From positions 47,197,001-47,261,000 of the forward strand of contig CM077594.1 of the NCBI GenBank assembly GCA_039654915.1: a stretch of DNA of 64,000 nt, read 5' to 3'. The translations under genes were made by a program, and so were the position numbers. How positions within the stretch are numbered: position 1 is the first letter of the stretch; each line of letters starts with the position of its first letter. The notes beneath the pieces are model-generated. The model had not been told where the DNA came from and searched no databases. It worked only from the letters and a program-made list of their open reading frames with translations. Shown here one piece after another: positions 22,501-33,982 of this stretch. Origin of the DNA: Aquilaria yunnanensis. Taxonomy: Eukaryota; Streptophyta; Magnoliopsida; Malvales; Thymelaeaceae.

Positions 22501-22693
22501 TGATCCCCTTTCTTGGATTTCTGCCGGGTTTTCCATAGTTCCTTCCTATGTGCATTTAGGCCCTGAAAGTCTCCAGTTTTGCACATAAGTCACTGAACTA
22601 ATTTCATAGTCCCTCCTACTTCCTCTTTTCTGTTTCCTCTCATTTTCCTTGGTTCTCCTTGGCCTAAGCCAAGCATTTAGGAGGTGCCTAACA
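19531..22693 (-). repeat. 5' LTR of B1 (3,163 bp)
   Basis: On the minus strand it starts TGTTAGGCACCTCC and ends GAGGTGTGACA, as does the B2 3' LTR (TGTTTGACTC ... GTGTGACA). It is non-coding and A/T-rich. It is about 550 bp longer than the B2 LTR once A4 is removed; a block of imperfect repeats at about 21100-21900 probably explains most of this. Confidence 0.85.
21100..21930 (-). repeat. Imperfect tandem repeats in B1 LTR
   Basis: Units of roughly 120-150 bp start with (CT)(TC)TCGGCC on the plus strand near 21105, 21247, 21393, 21537, 21661 and 21803. Several also share 'TTCACATA', 'TACCCATCA' and 'ATCATC' words. I do not see this series in the B2 LTR. Confidence 0.55.
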
Positions 22694-23199
22694 CCAAGTC
22701 CCTACATGGGGCCGAGACGAGGTATCCGTTGCTCCAAAAATATATCTACGTGTTAGTACTGGTGGGTAGGAGATTGCGACCCTACTTCCAAGGACACGCC
22801 ATCACCGTACGAAGTAATTTGCCACTGCGAGATGTGATGAAAAAAGTGGAGCATTCGGGAAGACTCTCAAAATGGTGCATCGAGCTCGGTGAATACGACA
22901 TTACTTATGAGTCTAGAAGGGCAATAAAGGCTCAGGCACTTGCAGACTTCATTGCCGAGATTCCCGAGATTGAAAAGACCGAAGCACTCGCGGGAGGTGA
23001 AACAAAGACTGATCCAGAATGGAAGCTCTTCGTCAGTGGAGCGTCAGGCGCAGAGCATCAAGGAGCTGGAATAGTCCTTCAGGGTCCCGAAGCCCTCATA
23101 GCTGGATTGAAAGTAGGTGTGAAGAACCTTGTGGCCCGCAGTGATTCACAGTTAATAGTCTGACAGACGAAGGGAGAATACGCGGCAAAGGACCCAATT
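22694..23199 (+). pseudogene. pol: A3 pol: RNase H region with loss of catalytic residues
   Basis: Starts with KSLHGAETRYPLLQKYIY of the degenerate RNase H, then the linker (ELGEYDITYESRRAIKAQAL). In the aRNH the first catalytic Asp is Ser (FVSGASGAEHQGAG). About 24 codons between QGPE and ALIAGL are missing, removing the segment that carries the catalytic Glu (NNxAEYEAL in A1 and A4). A TGA at 23161-23163 (VARSDSQLIV then stop) ends the frame. Confidence 0.8.
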
Positions 23200-26100
23200 T
23201 TGGCTAAGTATCACGACCTCATTCAGAAACCCATGGAGGATTTCGACTCGGTGCACATAAAGAACGTTCCCCGAAGGGATAATACCCAAGAGGATGCCTT
23301 GGGCAAGGCTAAGGAACCCACCGAAGTGCTAAAACACCCCAACATAGAGTTAATGTGCATAAAAACCTCGGGGGAGGGATGGAAAAGCTCCCTCAAGAGA
23401 TATTTGGCAACTTCAGAGCTTCCCGAGGATCCTAAAGAAGCCGCAAAGATACGAAAGTGTGTAGGAAGGTACTTCCTTATTGGGGAAGAGCTGTACAGAC
23501 AAGGGTACGCAAGCCCTCTACAAAGATGTATAGGCGAGGATGACGTCAAAGTAATACTTGAAGAAATACACGAAGGAGTGTGTGGCTCCCATATAGGAAC
23601 AGACGCCCTCGCAAGAGTAATACTCCGCCAAGGTTACTTTTGGCCTACCCTAAGAAAGGATGCAAGGCAATTCGTCCGAAGATGCGACAACTACCAAAGG
23701 CACGCCAGTATCCAAAAGCTACCCTCGGAGAGAATAAATGCAATAGACTATCTGTGACGGCTCTCCTAGTTGACTAATCAAGTAAGAATTTATTTTACTT
23801 TGTTTAAGTGTTTCATTAAATTAAGTACCTCAAGTTAGCACCTCGTTAAGCAAGTAATGTAAGCTTAATTAAGTAAGTGAGTTCCTAAGTGTGATTTGGT
23901 GTAGTTGAATCAAGACCATTAGCTATCCTACCTATTAGAACCAACTTTGAAAGTTTTGAGTATTTGTGGCACTAAGTGTTCGCTTAAGCCATTTAAATCT
24001 TAAGTGGCTAAAGTGTCCAAGAAAATCAAGTGAGAGAAGCTTTTAGCATCCTTTAGAGTAAAGGAAAGTTGGTTTTGAGTGAGAGTTGGTGACCCATTTA
24101 AAACAATTGAGAGTCTGTGGAGCAAAAGAGGAAGAAGCTTACCAAGTGGGGGGATTTAGTATAAGTTAGTTTAAGTTGTTAAGTCTTCTTCTTCCTTAGT
24201 CATTTGCATTCAACTCCAAATTCGTAGCTCCACTTTCCCTCTCCAAAATCCCAGCCCAAAGCTTCTTTTCCTACAATTCTTCATCAAATTGAGGAAGCCC
24301 AAGGTTTTAGTAGGAATCATCAAGCTTCTTTGTCGGTGTTCTAGCTCCAATTCACTTTTTGGTGCTAGTTTGGACTCAAAATTTATGGGTAAGCTTGTTG
24401 GGTTCATTTGGATTGGTTCTAAGTTGTTTCCATAGCTAGAAATGGTCTTCGTTTGAAGTATTTGGTGCCATATCACATTGGTTTTAGGTGAGGAACTCAA
24501 AGGAAGCTTGATTGAGCTAAGGTGGTTATGTTTCAATGCTTGCTTTGTAGCTAAATTGAGGTAAGGGTTCAAGTTAATTAAGCTCAAATAATGCATAGAA
24601 ATGTAGTCTTTTGTGTTGGAATGAGTTAGAAACAAGACCCAAGTGATTTGAGTTTGGGATGAGAAAGTTTGAGCAGTTTTCGTGCAAGGTCGCACGCTGT
24701 CGCGCAACGCTAGAAAGCGGTGGCGACGCGTCGCCAGTGGCAACACGAGTTGGTGACATGTCACCGAGAAATGAAAAAGTTTTTCAAACTCGCCATTGGC
24801 AACGCGAGTTGGTGACATGTCACAGAGAAATGAAAAAGTTTTCCAAACACTGATGCCGCCAAGGCATTTTGCCCCCAAGCTCCGGGTATCCTAAGAATGT
24901 CTTAAACTCTCGATTTTCATCCGTAGGCTAAGTTAAGACATTATGTAGCCTCGGTTGGGTCTAGAACTCCTTCCTAAGTTGGGAATTATGCATTATTTAA
25001 GTGGTAGTTAAGTTGTGTGGTTAAGGAAGAGTATGACTTGGTGGTTAAGAAAATCAAAGTGCTTAAACTTCTAAATGAGCACTAAGGGGATTAAGGGGGT
25101 TTTTAGACTCTTTGTTGGCCGAGTAGAACATCATTTACCTATGGTCAATGAGGAGGAAAACCTAAGTCGATCCCAACCAAACCATTTGGTTTGGTAAGTA
25201 AGCCACTATGAGTGCTCTAAGTTAAACCTTAAGGGTTTGGCTAGTTAAACCACATAGGATGATTACCTTGCGCAATAAGTTAAGGGTAAAGATGGGTAAG
25301 TTTCAGAGGGGTGACGACCTACTCTAGAACCCGTAGGTGGGACTTAAGGGAGGTAAAGTACCCAGGATACGAGGGCCAGTATCTCAAGTACCTCCGCCGT
25401 TTGAGCTCACGGCAAGTTTTATGGCACCTAGAGTGCAGAAAGTCCCAAGTACATGCATTATGTACATTTCATATCATACATTCACGCATTGCATATCTTA
25501 TATATATGTTTGTTGATTGTTTGAGTTGTTCGTTGGTTGATCCACTAGTTTGGTTGCTTGTTTGCCATGGTTGCATCTTGGTTGCTGCTATCTTCTTGCA
25601 GGTATTCAAGGGACCCTTACTGAGTACTTTTAAGTACTCACTCCCTTAAGTTTATTGTGTAGGTTCTAACTCCGGGCCTAGTCACTAGTTGACAGCTGAG
25701 GCCTAAGCTTTCTATTTTGCAGGTACTTTTCTTGAGAATCCTTGTGATTCTAGGTTACTTGTGGTGTAAGTTATGTGCTAACCAAGTTGTGCCTTTACAG
25801 TGTAGAGGCTAAGAGTGCACAAGATCAAGAATTAAGGAAGGGCTTGCACTTGGAGCTTGGATAGCTCAAGGTGGGGCTCAAGTAGATGATCTGAGTTAGT
25901 TAGTTTTTGTCTCTTGTATATAGTACCTTGTGTACTAAGAAAGTTGCCTCTAATAGGATGCATTGTGATGTAAATCCATCTTGTTACTTTTGGGTGCACG
26001 CTAGAAGTATATTGTATGCACAAACTATTACTGTAGTTAAAGTAACTAGTATTTCAATGTCTTGGCACGTTTTAAGTATGTTTTAATAGAAATGCTCGAG

Positions 26101-29100
26101 CAACATTTTTAACCAACGATCTATTTATTCTTTTGCATTGCCAGGACAAAAGCATGCATATCTCTTGAACTAAGTAGGCTAAGAAACTAGTTGCATATAA
26201 ATTGTTTAAATTTATATTGATGAGTAATAGTTAGCCAATAGTAACTTAGAGGGATTCATAATCCCTAAAAGTCTACAAGATTATGGGGCACTAGGGCCCC
26301 TTTCCGTGACACTATCCCTGCCCCTTCGCGATCTGGGGCATTGACCTCATCGGACCTCTCCCAAATGCCCTTGGCGGAGTAAAATTTTGCATCGTCGCAA
26401 TTGACACGATCCCCGTGCCCCTGCCCGGGATACCCTGTGAGCGTTTGTCTCACGGTGGATTATAATTGGCTAGCTGGTTATGTGTGTGGATTAAATCCAA
26501 TGCTACTAGTTGATTAACCTAGAAATGCAATATGTATGCACTTATGCTTTGACTTGGTTTATTAAAACCATAAAACATTTAGTCATTTAGACATTTAGCC
26601 GGCTAAGTAAAATTCTATATAAATAAATACAAAATGCCAAAGCATATCAAAATCAACCTTTGAGTGATTAACTACACATACACCGCTCGTGAAAGCATTT
26701 ATACATAAGTAATTAATGCTCTCACCCAGAGAACAATCCCCTGAGTCAAGGACTCTTTATAACATAAATACTGGAGGCAAAATAAAGTACTGTATCAAAA
26801 TACAAGACTTTGCTGAGATCTTTTACCCTAGCTCCCACTTTGGACTCCTGTCCCAGTGGCGAGTCTCACAAGTCCTTTGCCAAGTGCTACTAGGCTCTGC
26901 AGCCAAAGGAAGAAGCAAGTTAGTACCACAGCCTGACCAACAGACCAACTAAACACTTAAGCAAGCTAGAAACTTAAAGTTTCTCAACTACCGTACCTTT
27001 ATAAACAAAAAGGTACTACCGTGATAATCCTCAGCGATTATCCGGTCCTGCTACTCCAGGCTCTGCATAACAAACAGGGAGTGAGAATTCAACATTCTCA
27101 GTAAGGGTCTTCGATGTACCTGCAAGAAAAAGCTAGGACTCTGGCTGCGAGCTCACACAGCATGAGGGTACTAGTCATATATATATATACTAGGTCGGTA
27201 GACCTCTCCTCAAGTAGTCCTCTGTATCAGGCCAAGCGTAATCACTTAGCAACCTGACACATATACAGGCCAAGCGCAATCACTTAGCAACCCGACATAT
27301 AGGCCAAGCGCTATCACTTAGCAACCTATCATATGGCTCAAGGGCGAACCTTAGCAAGCCTCATTCAAACATAGAACCTCTCACCTAGTTGTTATGCAGG
27401 GGAATTTATGACGGGACTTGTAGACTAGGCCGCAGGGCCTCTTTGATGTAAACTAGATGAACAAGGTTTCGCCTCGTGGGCTCGTGGCTCCGGCACGGCT
27501 AGGCCGACGAGGGTTCTAAACCTCTCACCTGAGCTATTGATAGCTAATTAAGTTCAATTGCAACATTTGTTTCCTTACTTGTTGCCTAAGCAACTTACTT
27601 ACCTCAAACAGTTCAAGAAAACTCATACTTCCGGTGGGACTTTCGGAAGTCTCGGAGTACCATCGGGATCCTCGGACCCTTAGGCACGTTCCGAACCTTC
27701 CGTAGTCTCGGTCGGGTCAACGCAGCAAAAAGTCAAACCCCCCATTTTTAGGTGTTGGCGCCACGTCGCCAAAGGCAAAAGGAATTGGCGACGCGTCGCC
27801 GACGAACAAACGTTCTGTGACTGAAAAATGAATTGGCGACGCGTCGCCAATTTTCGGGCCAATTGGCGCCGCGTCGCCAATTCTGCAGAAATGCAGAATT
27901 TGGCCGTTTGCTGCTACGAACTTTGGCAACCAAATACATATAGCAAACATGCATCAAAAGTTACCAAATTTCATACACATGAAGTACATATTGCAAGGAA
28001 CAAAACCAACTATCAAAGCTAAACTATGATGCATTAGAAACATCAAACCAATCCTTCGAATTTAGCTAGTCCATCATAATTCCCAAAACGTTTCTTCATA
28101 CCATAACCAAAAATTACTCAACTTTCTCAATCCATTTCAATCCAAAAGCAATCCAACAACTTAAAAACACTTTCTCCCTTACCTTAACACCAAGAACAAG
28201 CAAGAATTCGAACCCTTCCTCTTTCAAACAAGCTCCCAAAGTTCTACACAAAACCATACCAAAACAAAGCTCTAAAACATCAAAAACACATCTTTCAACC
28301 AAAACCCAAGCTTCCAATCAACCAAATAACACGAATTCAATCAAGAACATAACTCATACCTCGTTCAAAAACAGGGGATGGAGAAAAACGTCCTTTCAAG
28401 CTTCAAAAACATGGATTCAAGCTTGAAAATCACTTCTCCAAGCTTAAACACCCTTAATTGCGCCTCTTGACACCAAGATCACTTGATTCCAAGTTCAATT
28501 TGAGAGAGAAATGAGTGAGGGAAGCTTAAGAACGTGTTAATGGCAGCTTCTCCCCCTCTTTCCCTTCTTAAACCCTCACTTAGCAACCAAGATCACCAAG
28601 GTTTCAAGTTAAGTGCAATTAGGTCCCCCATCTTTGTAACTTAACAGTTCTTGATTAAATTCTTGTCTATTTGTTGAGTTTGAGTTAAGGTTAAAAGTTA
28701 AGTTCTAAAAATTCATTTTAAAACACTCGGGACTCGTCCCGGCCACTCAGGGTGCAAAATTACCATTTTGCCCCTGAACTTAGTTCAGAGCTTTATTCTT
28801 GTCGGAACTTAGTGAACTTTGGCAAACTTCTTAATTCTTGCTAGGCAAACTTAAATTAAACTTCTAAACTAAATTCTAAAGTCCTTACCTCCCTCTAGAA
28901 GGGCCGTAACAGCAATGGACTATTTCACTAAGTGGACAGAGGCAGAACCGCAAGCATCAATCTCGGTGAAGGATGCTCAAAAATTTGTATGGAAAAACAT
29001 TATATGCCGATTTGGCATTCCGAGGGTAATAGTGGACGATAACGGGACTCAATTCATGGATAAGGGGTTCCAGGAATTCATGGGGTACCTTGGCGTCAAG

Positions 29101-29694
29101 ATACATTTTGCCCCAGTGGCTCACCCTCAGAGCAATGGGCAGGTCGAGGTTTCTAACAGAACAATAAAAGATGGCCTAAAGAAAAGGCTAAAAGAGGCAA
29201 AAGGGAAATTGCCAGGAGAGCTCCCAAGTGTGCTGTGGAGCTACCGAACGACTCCCCGAAGAACCACGGGAGAGACTCCTTTCTCGCTCGTATATGGGAC
29301 CGAGGCCATTATTCCCATTGAAGTCATGCAACCCTCGGTAAGAGTACAGGTGTTCGATGAAGGAGGAAATAATCTTGGACTGAGAGCAAAACTGTACCTC
29401 CTCGAAGAAGACCGCGAAATGGCTGAGTTAAGGAGAAAGGCCTTCCAGCAATGGATAGCACGCACCGCCAATTTACATGTAAGAAAAAAGGAGATAAAAA
29501 AGGGAGACCTCATTCTCCGAATGGCCGAGTTCGAACGGCGAAGGCCATCAGAAGGGGTACTTCGGGCAAATTGGAGTGGACCTTATTTGGTTCTCGACGA
29601 AGTCCGCCCAGGGGTCTTTAAGTTGGGTAATATTGAGGGAGTGGAGTTGAAGAATACTTGGCATTCAGACTCTCTGAAAAAATTTTATACATAG
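23200..29694 (+). CDS. pol: A3 pol: integrase, open frame split by S2 and S3
   Basis: Three coding blocks: 23200-23752, 26312-26401 and 28917-29694. None has an in-frame stop. Block 1 holds the zinc-binding region (CGSHIGTDALARVILRQGYFWP) with CDNYQRH, so the second Cys of the CxxC pair is Tyr. Block 2 (90 bp) carries WGIDLIGPLPNALGGVKF with the first catalytic Asp. Block 3 has IVDDNGTQFMDKGF (Asp), QSNGQVEVSNRTI (Glu) and the C-terminal domain, ending FYT-stop at 29692-29694. Met 28915 is only the first Met after the S3 junction. Confidence 0.85.
23753..26311 (+). mobile_element. S2: solo LTR (2,559 bp) in A3 integrase
   Basis: Starts TGTGACGGCTCTCC and ends TTTCCGTGACA, with perfect TSD CTATC at 23748-23752 and 26312-26316. 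It has no pol or gag homology. It contains a palindrome cluster (24721-24810) and a GCAGGTATTCAAGGG...CTTACTGAGTAC segment (about 25598-25650). Solo LTR of a large-LTR retrotransposon; Gypsy is likely but not proven. The 222-codon minus-strand frame at 24210-24878 overlaps the palindromes and resembles no known protein. Confidence 0.9.
24721..24815. repeat. Palindrome cluster in S2
   Basis: A perfect 16-bp palindrome TGGCGACGCGTCGCCA (24721-24736) is followed by GTTGGTGACATGTCACCGAG (about 24749) and a second GTTGGTGACATGTCAC (about 24808), whose core GTGACATGTCAC is itself palindromic. A duplicated GAGAAATGAAAAAGTTTT follows each of the last two. Confidence 0.75.
26402..28911 (-). mobile_element. 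S3: solo LTR (2,510 bp) in A3 integrase, minus orientation
   Basis: Boundaries TGACACGATCCCC and GGGCCGTAACA are flanked by perfect TSD GCAAT (26397-26401 and 28912-28916). Read on the minus strand it begins TGTTACGGCCCTTC, close to S2's TGTGACGGCTCTCC. It carries the GCAGGTA...CCCTTACTGAG segment (27086-27126) and palindromes (27755-27882) at offsets similar to S2, which sets the orientation. No coding region. It is probably a related family to S2, inserted separately. Confidence 0.88.
27755..27882. repeat. Palindrome array in S3
   Basis: Four units around GGCGACGCGTCGCC: 27756-27772 (GGCGCCACGTCGCC), 27787-27800 (perfect 14 bp), 27831-27852 (a perfect 22-bp palindrome, with AATT on both sides of the core and one T/A pair) and 27861-27882 (one mismatch). 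Spacing is about 30-45 bp. All are CpG-dense in an otherwise AT-rich LTR. Confidence 0.8.
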
Positions 29695-30022
29695 ACATTT
29701 TTTCGAACAAAGCCGGTAAGATACTCCTCCCCGAAGTCGTCAGTAAAATACATGATGAATTTGCCCTCATTATCGAAAGAAGTGCACCTTGATGATTCTG
29801 CCTTGCAAAATTCCTTACTAAGCTTAAAAACTCGTCTGAACACGAAAGAAGTTCAAAAAGGTTCTTTCCGAAAGATAAGGTGCAGGTGTTCGCCAAAAGT
29901 GCACAACTAAAATCGTACCAGCTTCTGATAAGGCATATTTAGGAGAAAGAATGGAGAATGGAGGAAAAAATTCTTCATTAAAAAATCCTAAGGCAAAAAA
30001 TACAAAGAAGGAAGAAGAAAGC

Positions 30023-32518
30023 CTATGACTGAGCAGGGGTATCCGACGTTTCACCAACATTATCATCTCCAGAGGGCTTAGTCAAAGACGCAGGCCGAGC
30101 CGGAGGAAGATTGAGGAACTCGACTTTGGACCACGAAGATCTGGGCTGTTTGGGAAAATCCAAAGCAGACAAGTAAGAAAGGTCAAGCCCAGGGTGTCGA
30201 GCGAGGACCTGGTGACGAGCTAAGCAAAAACCATCTTGCTAAGACGTCTTCGACATTTGCTCGCCACGGTCCTTCTCGTCGCCAAGAGCCGCCAGCTCAG
30301 CTTTTAGCGTGACAATCTTTTCCTCCAGCTTCCTCTTCTTCCTACCTTTCGACTTCTTCTTCTTCAGCGACGCAATCTCAGCCTGGAGATCCGCATTCAA
30401 AGTGAGTGCCTTCCCAAGATCCTCGCCATCTTGAGTGGTCTTCTTCCGAAGGGCCTCATTCACTAAAGAAAGAGACACGCACTTTTAGCCGAGGTCTTCA
30501 ACCTTGGCTGAGAGGTCGGTAAGAAGCTCCTGCCTACTAGACACAACCTCAGCTCAAAGACTCCCAAGGTCGTCCTTCTCGATTTTGTTTAACTCGCCAT
30601 ATTTTACGGCATATTGGGCGAGAGACTCCTTCATCTTCCGCAGGGAATCTTCAGACCGAGAGCGGGTCTCCATTTGTTTCGCTGACCAAGCGCGGAAGTA
30701 CCAGCTATATGCCAAAAGCTGCGGAAAATAGAGGTAGCAAATAAGTATCGGAAGGCAGTGATGGCTTAAATGAACAATTTTCTAAGATACAAGAAAAGAA
30801 AGGATCACCTGAGCAGCATGCTCGGTCATCCTCGCCGCGAGGATCTCTTCGCTGGGACATTCGGTGGTAAGGGACAGAAAAGTGGCATTAGTAGCACCCC
30901 CGCCGCCATTTGCGGAGCCATCAGCTGGCTATCCTCAGAGAACAAATCCATGTCCTCTGTGAACGTCTAGAAGGGCTCCCATGGCACCTTGTCCCGTGGA
31001 ATCCACCGGTCCTGAAGAGCCCTCTGACGGGCATGAGCTTCCACCCAGGAAGCAGTAGGGGCGTTCTCTGCAAGGTCACGCCGAAGTTCCATCAAGACAT
31101 CATCCCTTAGCCATTCATCAAAAAAATCGTAGATACGAAAAATACTAAGGTTGGTAGCGGAATGGCTAAGGAACCAACCTGGTGGAACTTCGAGGATGCA
31201 CTCCTCAGAACCGACCTCCCGAACATCCTCGGTGACATTCTTTCCTTTCCTCCTTCTGCTCTCTTCAAACTCTTGGGCAGACGTTCACTCTGCTAGAATC
31301 TCGGTAGCAGGGGCAGGACTCAGTGTCTCCCCGAGGATGTCAGGGTCCGAAGAAGGGTTCTCGAAGGTCGAAAGTTGAGCAGAGGACTGATCTTCCACCT
31401 TAACTATGTTCTCGGGGGGAGGAGGAGTGGTAACCTTGGCCTTCTTAGACTTAGAAGGGCCGGCAGTCGACTTCTTCCTCTTACCAGAAGTCTTCCTGCG
31501 TACTTGCTCTCCCCGCTTAGCCTGATTGTCGAAGAGTGATTTATAAAACTCGGTAGACTGATCACCCATCTCTGCAAAAAGGTAAAATATCAGTGTAAGT
31601 ACAAAAGGAAAGCAGATAACAAACCTTGGAAGGTGACTTACTCACGAAAAAAAACTGATAAGAAATTTGACGCCGAAGGAGCATGACTATCCAGGCTTTC
31701 TTCCCCGGAAGAACAGGCACGGGCATGCCGGGGTCACTCTTGTGGGCAGTTATCACTCCCAGTTCCTGAAGAACTTCCTCTAACATAAGATCCCACTTAA
31801 TGGGAAAAGGGTAGGGTGAACGTGACGGAGTCCCGGAGTCCCAGTCCGCCACCAACCGAATACGCTTGTCGAAGTTGTCAAAATTGGCAAGCAATACCAG
31901 AGTGAGGAGCTTCCGGGGATCGATGACATCAACCTCCAAAGTCCCCGAAGCCCATCTAATAGGCACATGTCTCCAAGACTCGGGAACCCGGAAAAAGAAA
32001 AACTTCTTCTACCACGATCGCAAACTGTCCTTAGTGTCGAAGGTAAACATGAACTTCTTACTCCCGGACCCTCGGGGAAGGAGGTAGTAAAAACCACCCT
32101 TCGGGACCGGGGGGAGTTTGTAGTATTGCATGAAGAAGAGGAAGTGGGGGTTTATGCCGAACACCCCGCACATGCAAAGGAAAGCATTAAAGTAAGAGTA
32201 AGAATTTGGGGGGAGTTGGTTCACAGCAATGCCGTGGAATTTGCAGAATTCGTATATCATGCGATGAGGGGGATACTGAAGACCGGCTTTCAGCTGAGCC
32301 CGGTAAACGGTAACCTCCCCCGAAGAAGCTGCGTAACCATAAGATCCTGGGAGAGGTAACCTCGGTGTGATATAGGAAGGGAGGTAGTACTTGGCCACTC
32401 ACTTTTTCATCTTTTCCAAAGTAGTGGAACAAGGATAAGCCTCAAGGGAAGCAAGGTTTGCAGAAAGAGGGCACACAGTCATCAATGGAGTCAGACTTAA
32501 TGGAGTTGGATTTGACAT
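30023..32518 (-). CDS. A3 antisense gene, multi-exon (Transposase_28-like / coiled-coil)
   Basis: Minus-strand gene from ATG 32518 to TAG 30023. Exon 1 (32518-31642) has FCKFHGIAVNQLPPNSYSYF, CMCGVFGINPHF, LLPRGSGSKKF and FPIKWDLMLEEVLQELGV. Intron 1 is 31641-31572 (70 bp, GTAAGT...GCAG). Exon 2 (31571-31179) has MGDQSTEFYKSLFDNQ, a basic NLS-like KRKKST...SKSKKAK, and LEVPPG before the GTTGG donor. Exon 3 ends at 30809; its start is unclear. Intron 3 is 30808-30719 (90 bp). Exon 4 (30718-30023, 232 codons) is a coiled coil ending FCLARHQVLARHPGLDLSYL...SSWSKVEFLNLP. Stops occur after KMKK, after DSLRSW, in exon 2 (LAE-stop), in exon 3, and in exon 4 (TAG before QDGF). It is more divergent than the A2, A4 and A5 copies. 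Confidence 0.72.
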
Positions 32519-32761
32519 TTTTCAAAAAATAAGAAAAAGATAGATGACTTTGGGAGAAATAGAGGAACAACGACAAACCACAAAAAGGGAAAACCCACCA
32601 AAGACTTTGCTAAAGCCTGGGCTGCGAAACACTGCTGCAAGGAATCGCTGGAGGTCACTCTGCCATAAGAACCGCCACTGGAACAAGAAAAAGGGCAAGA
32701 AAAGGCTCTAGAACAGACGAGAGTTAAAACAAAAAAGTGAGACAAAATGGGACAGAAGGTG

Positions 32762-32769
32762 CTTATATA
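32762..32769 (-). promoter_or_regulatory. TATA box of A3 antisense gene
   Basis: TATATAAG on the minus strand, about 245 bp upstream of the ATG at 32518 and 423 bp from the 3' LTR, matching the spacing in A2 and A4. Confidence 0.6.
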
Positions 32770-33179
32770 GACCGAAGAAGGATAAGTGAAACGTTGTCAT
32801 AATCATCCTTTGAAGATGTAACCGCCTCATTATTAGACGTAACCAACATAGTTGTTTCGCCATCCAATAGCGTCCACGTGTCACACAGCGTGAAGAACCA
32901 GGGCACGTCCCTCTAACATCGTGAAAACCCAGGCACGGTTACCCATGACTGACACGCCTGGCCAAAGGATGCGACGATTCACAGACTCATGGCAGAAAAA
33001 GCAAAAAAAGAAAAAAAGTAACGTGCATTTTGAGGACATCAAGAAAACTAGAGGAGGGTACCTCGGCTCCGAGGAGACGCCTTCTGAAGCAAGGCAACTC
33101 TCCAAGAAAAGTTTCAGCTGCCAGGTCGGCAAAGGGACCTCCTCAGAAACATAGCCAAAGCCCCCGCTCTGGCTCTCCA

Positions 33180-33191
33180 GGAGGGGGCATG
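33180..33191 (+). promoter_or_regulatory. Polypurine tract of A3
   Basis: GGAGGGGGCATG immediately before the 3' LTR start TGATAGCC at 33192. Confidence 0.75.
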
Positions 33192-33982
33192 TGATAGCCG
33201 AGGTGCCCATCACTGGCCGAGCTCCCAGACCTGACAGAGTACCGACTTCGCCAGAGGGAAACAGCCAGCCGAGGTCGGAAGGATGAACGATCCCCCTCGC
33301 CTAATGTAGGGAATTCGCTTCCTTAGGAAATGGTAGGACCAACCTCGGTAGAGCGGTCAGACCCTCTTCGAAAATAAAGGTATCCCTCGGAGGACGCATC
33401 CTTGGGGAATACATTCCCCGAAATGTTAGAATAACCTCAAAAAGTATGAACAAAGCATTTAAGGAGCCTCTGACACCTCCCCATAAAAGTCAACCCCCAA
33501 GTACATTCTGACACGCTATCACTGGAGCACGCCATCAGAGGGACGTCTCGATCTGACACTCTCGAAATGCCTAGGCTGTAAACCAGGTGACTTTTGCTGA
33601 GATAAATGTCCCTTTGTTCCCGGAAAAGCAGGGATCGCATCCCACCGGACACGTGTCATGATCTGGAACGACCACAAGAGGAAAATGGCTTCTGTACACC
33701 TCCTTTATAAAACACCCAGAAAGCATCCTAGCGGGGTAAGAAGGAGTAAGGGAGAAAGTTTTCTTTGAATACAAAAAGAACACATAATCCAGTTATCTAA
33801 AAATACTGACTTGGGGGTCGGAGGCTCCTCCCCGGGAATACAAACCGGGGACCTCCTGACCTGTGTTTTCTGGAGTATTTCAGGTACATTCCACTGGGGA
33901 ATCTCCTCCAAAAGTGCTCTCCTCCATCAGAAGTTTTCCCTACCCGTACAATGACACATGATGAAGCCGCCGCAGGCCACCA
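33192..33982 (+). repeat. 3' LTR of A3 (791 bp)
   Basis: Starts TGATAGCCGAGG and ends CAGGCCACCA. It has a TTTATAAA TATA region near 33713, ACTTGGGGGTCGGAG, hairpin CCCCGGG...CCGGGG (about 33825-33847), TATTTCAG near 33882, and ATG 32 nt from the end (MTHDEAAAGH). Confidence 0.85.

Larger units (their letters stand above)
14509..22693 (-). mobile_element. B1: Tekay/Del-like chromovirus, minus strand, 3' end lost
   Basis: A Ty3/gypsy element in the minus orientation: 5' LTR 19531-22693, iMet-type PBS 19511-19522, gag, protease, RT-RNase H-integrase. It stops within the region before the chromodomain; the chromodomain, purine tract and 3' LTR are gone. B2 (34022-54378) is a second member with the chromodomain preserved. 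The outer LTR end at 22693 abuts A3 pol, so B1 was probably inserted into A3, and a later deletion joined its integrase end to a family-A LTR at 14508/14509. Confidence 0.9.
22694..33982 (+). mobile_element. A3: family-A element, 5' truncated, with two solo LTRs inside
   Basis: A plus-strand element beginning inside the degenerate RNase H (KSLHGAETRYPLL) at the B1 boundary. It continues through aRNH and integrase, the antisense gene on the minus strand (30023-32518), a purine tract and the 3' LTR ending at 33982. The integrase is split by S2 (23753-26311) and S3 (26402-28911), each with a perfect TSD. Everything upstream of RNase H (5' LTR, gag, protease, RT) was lost in the rearrangement involving B1. 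Confidence 0.9.

Noticed and set aside
24210..24878. A 222-codon minus-strand open frame in S2
   Set aside because: It lies inside a solo LTR, overlaps the palindromes and a local duplication (repeated FHFSVTCHQ-like peptides follow from DNA repeats), and resembles no protein family I know.
28114..28317. Possible host gene fragments in the AT-rich parts 19531-22693, 23753-28911 and 52715-54378
   Set aside because: All are bounded by LTR ends with TSDs or primer sites and contain no long or conserved coding frame.
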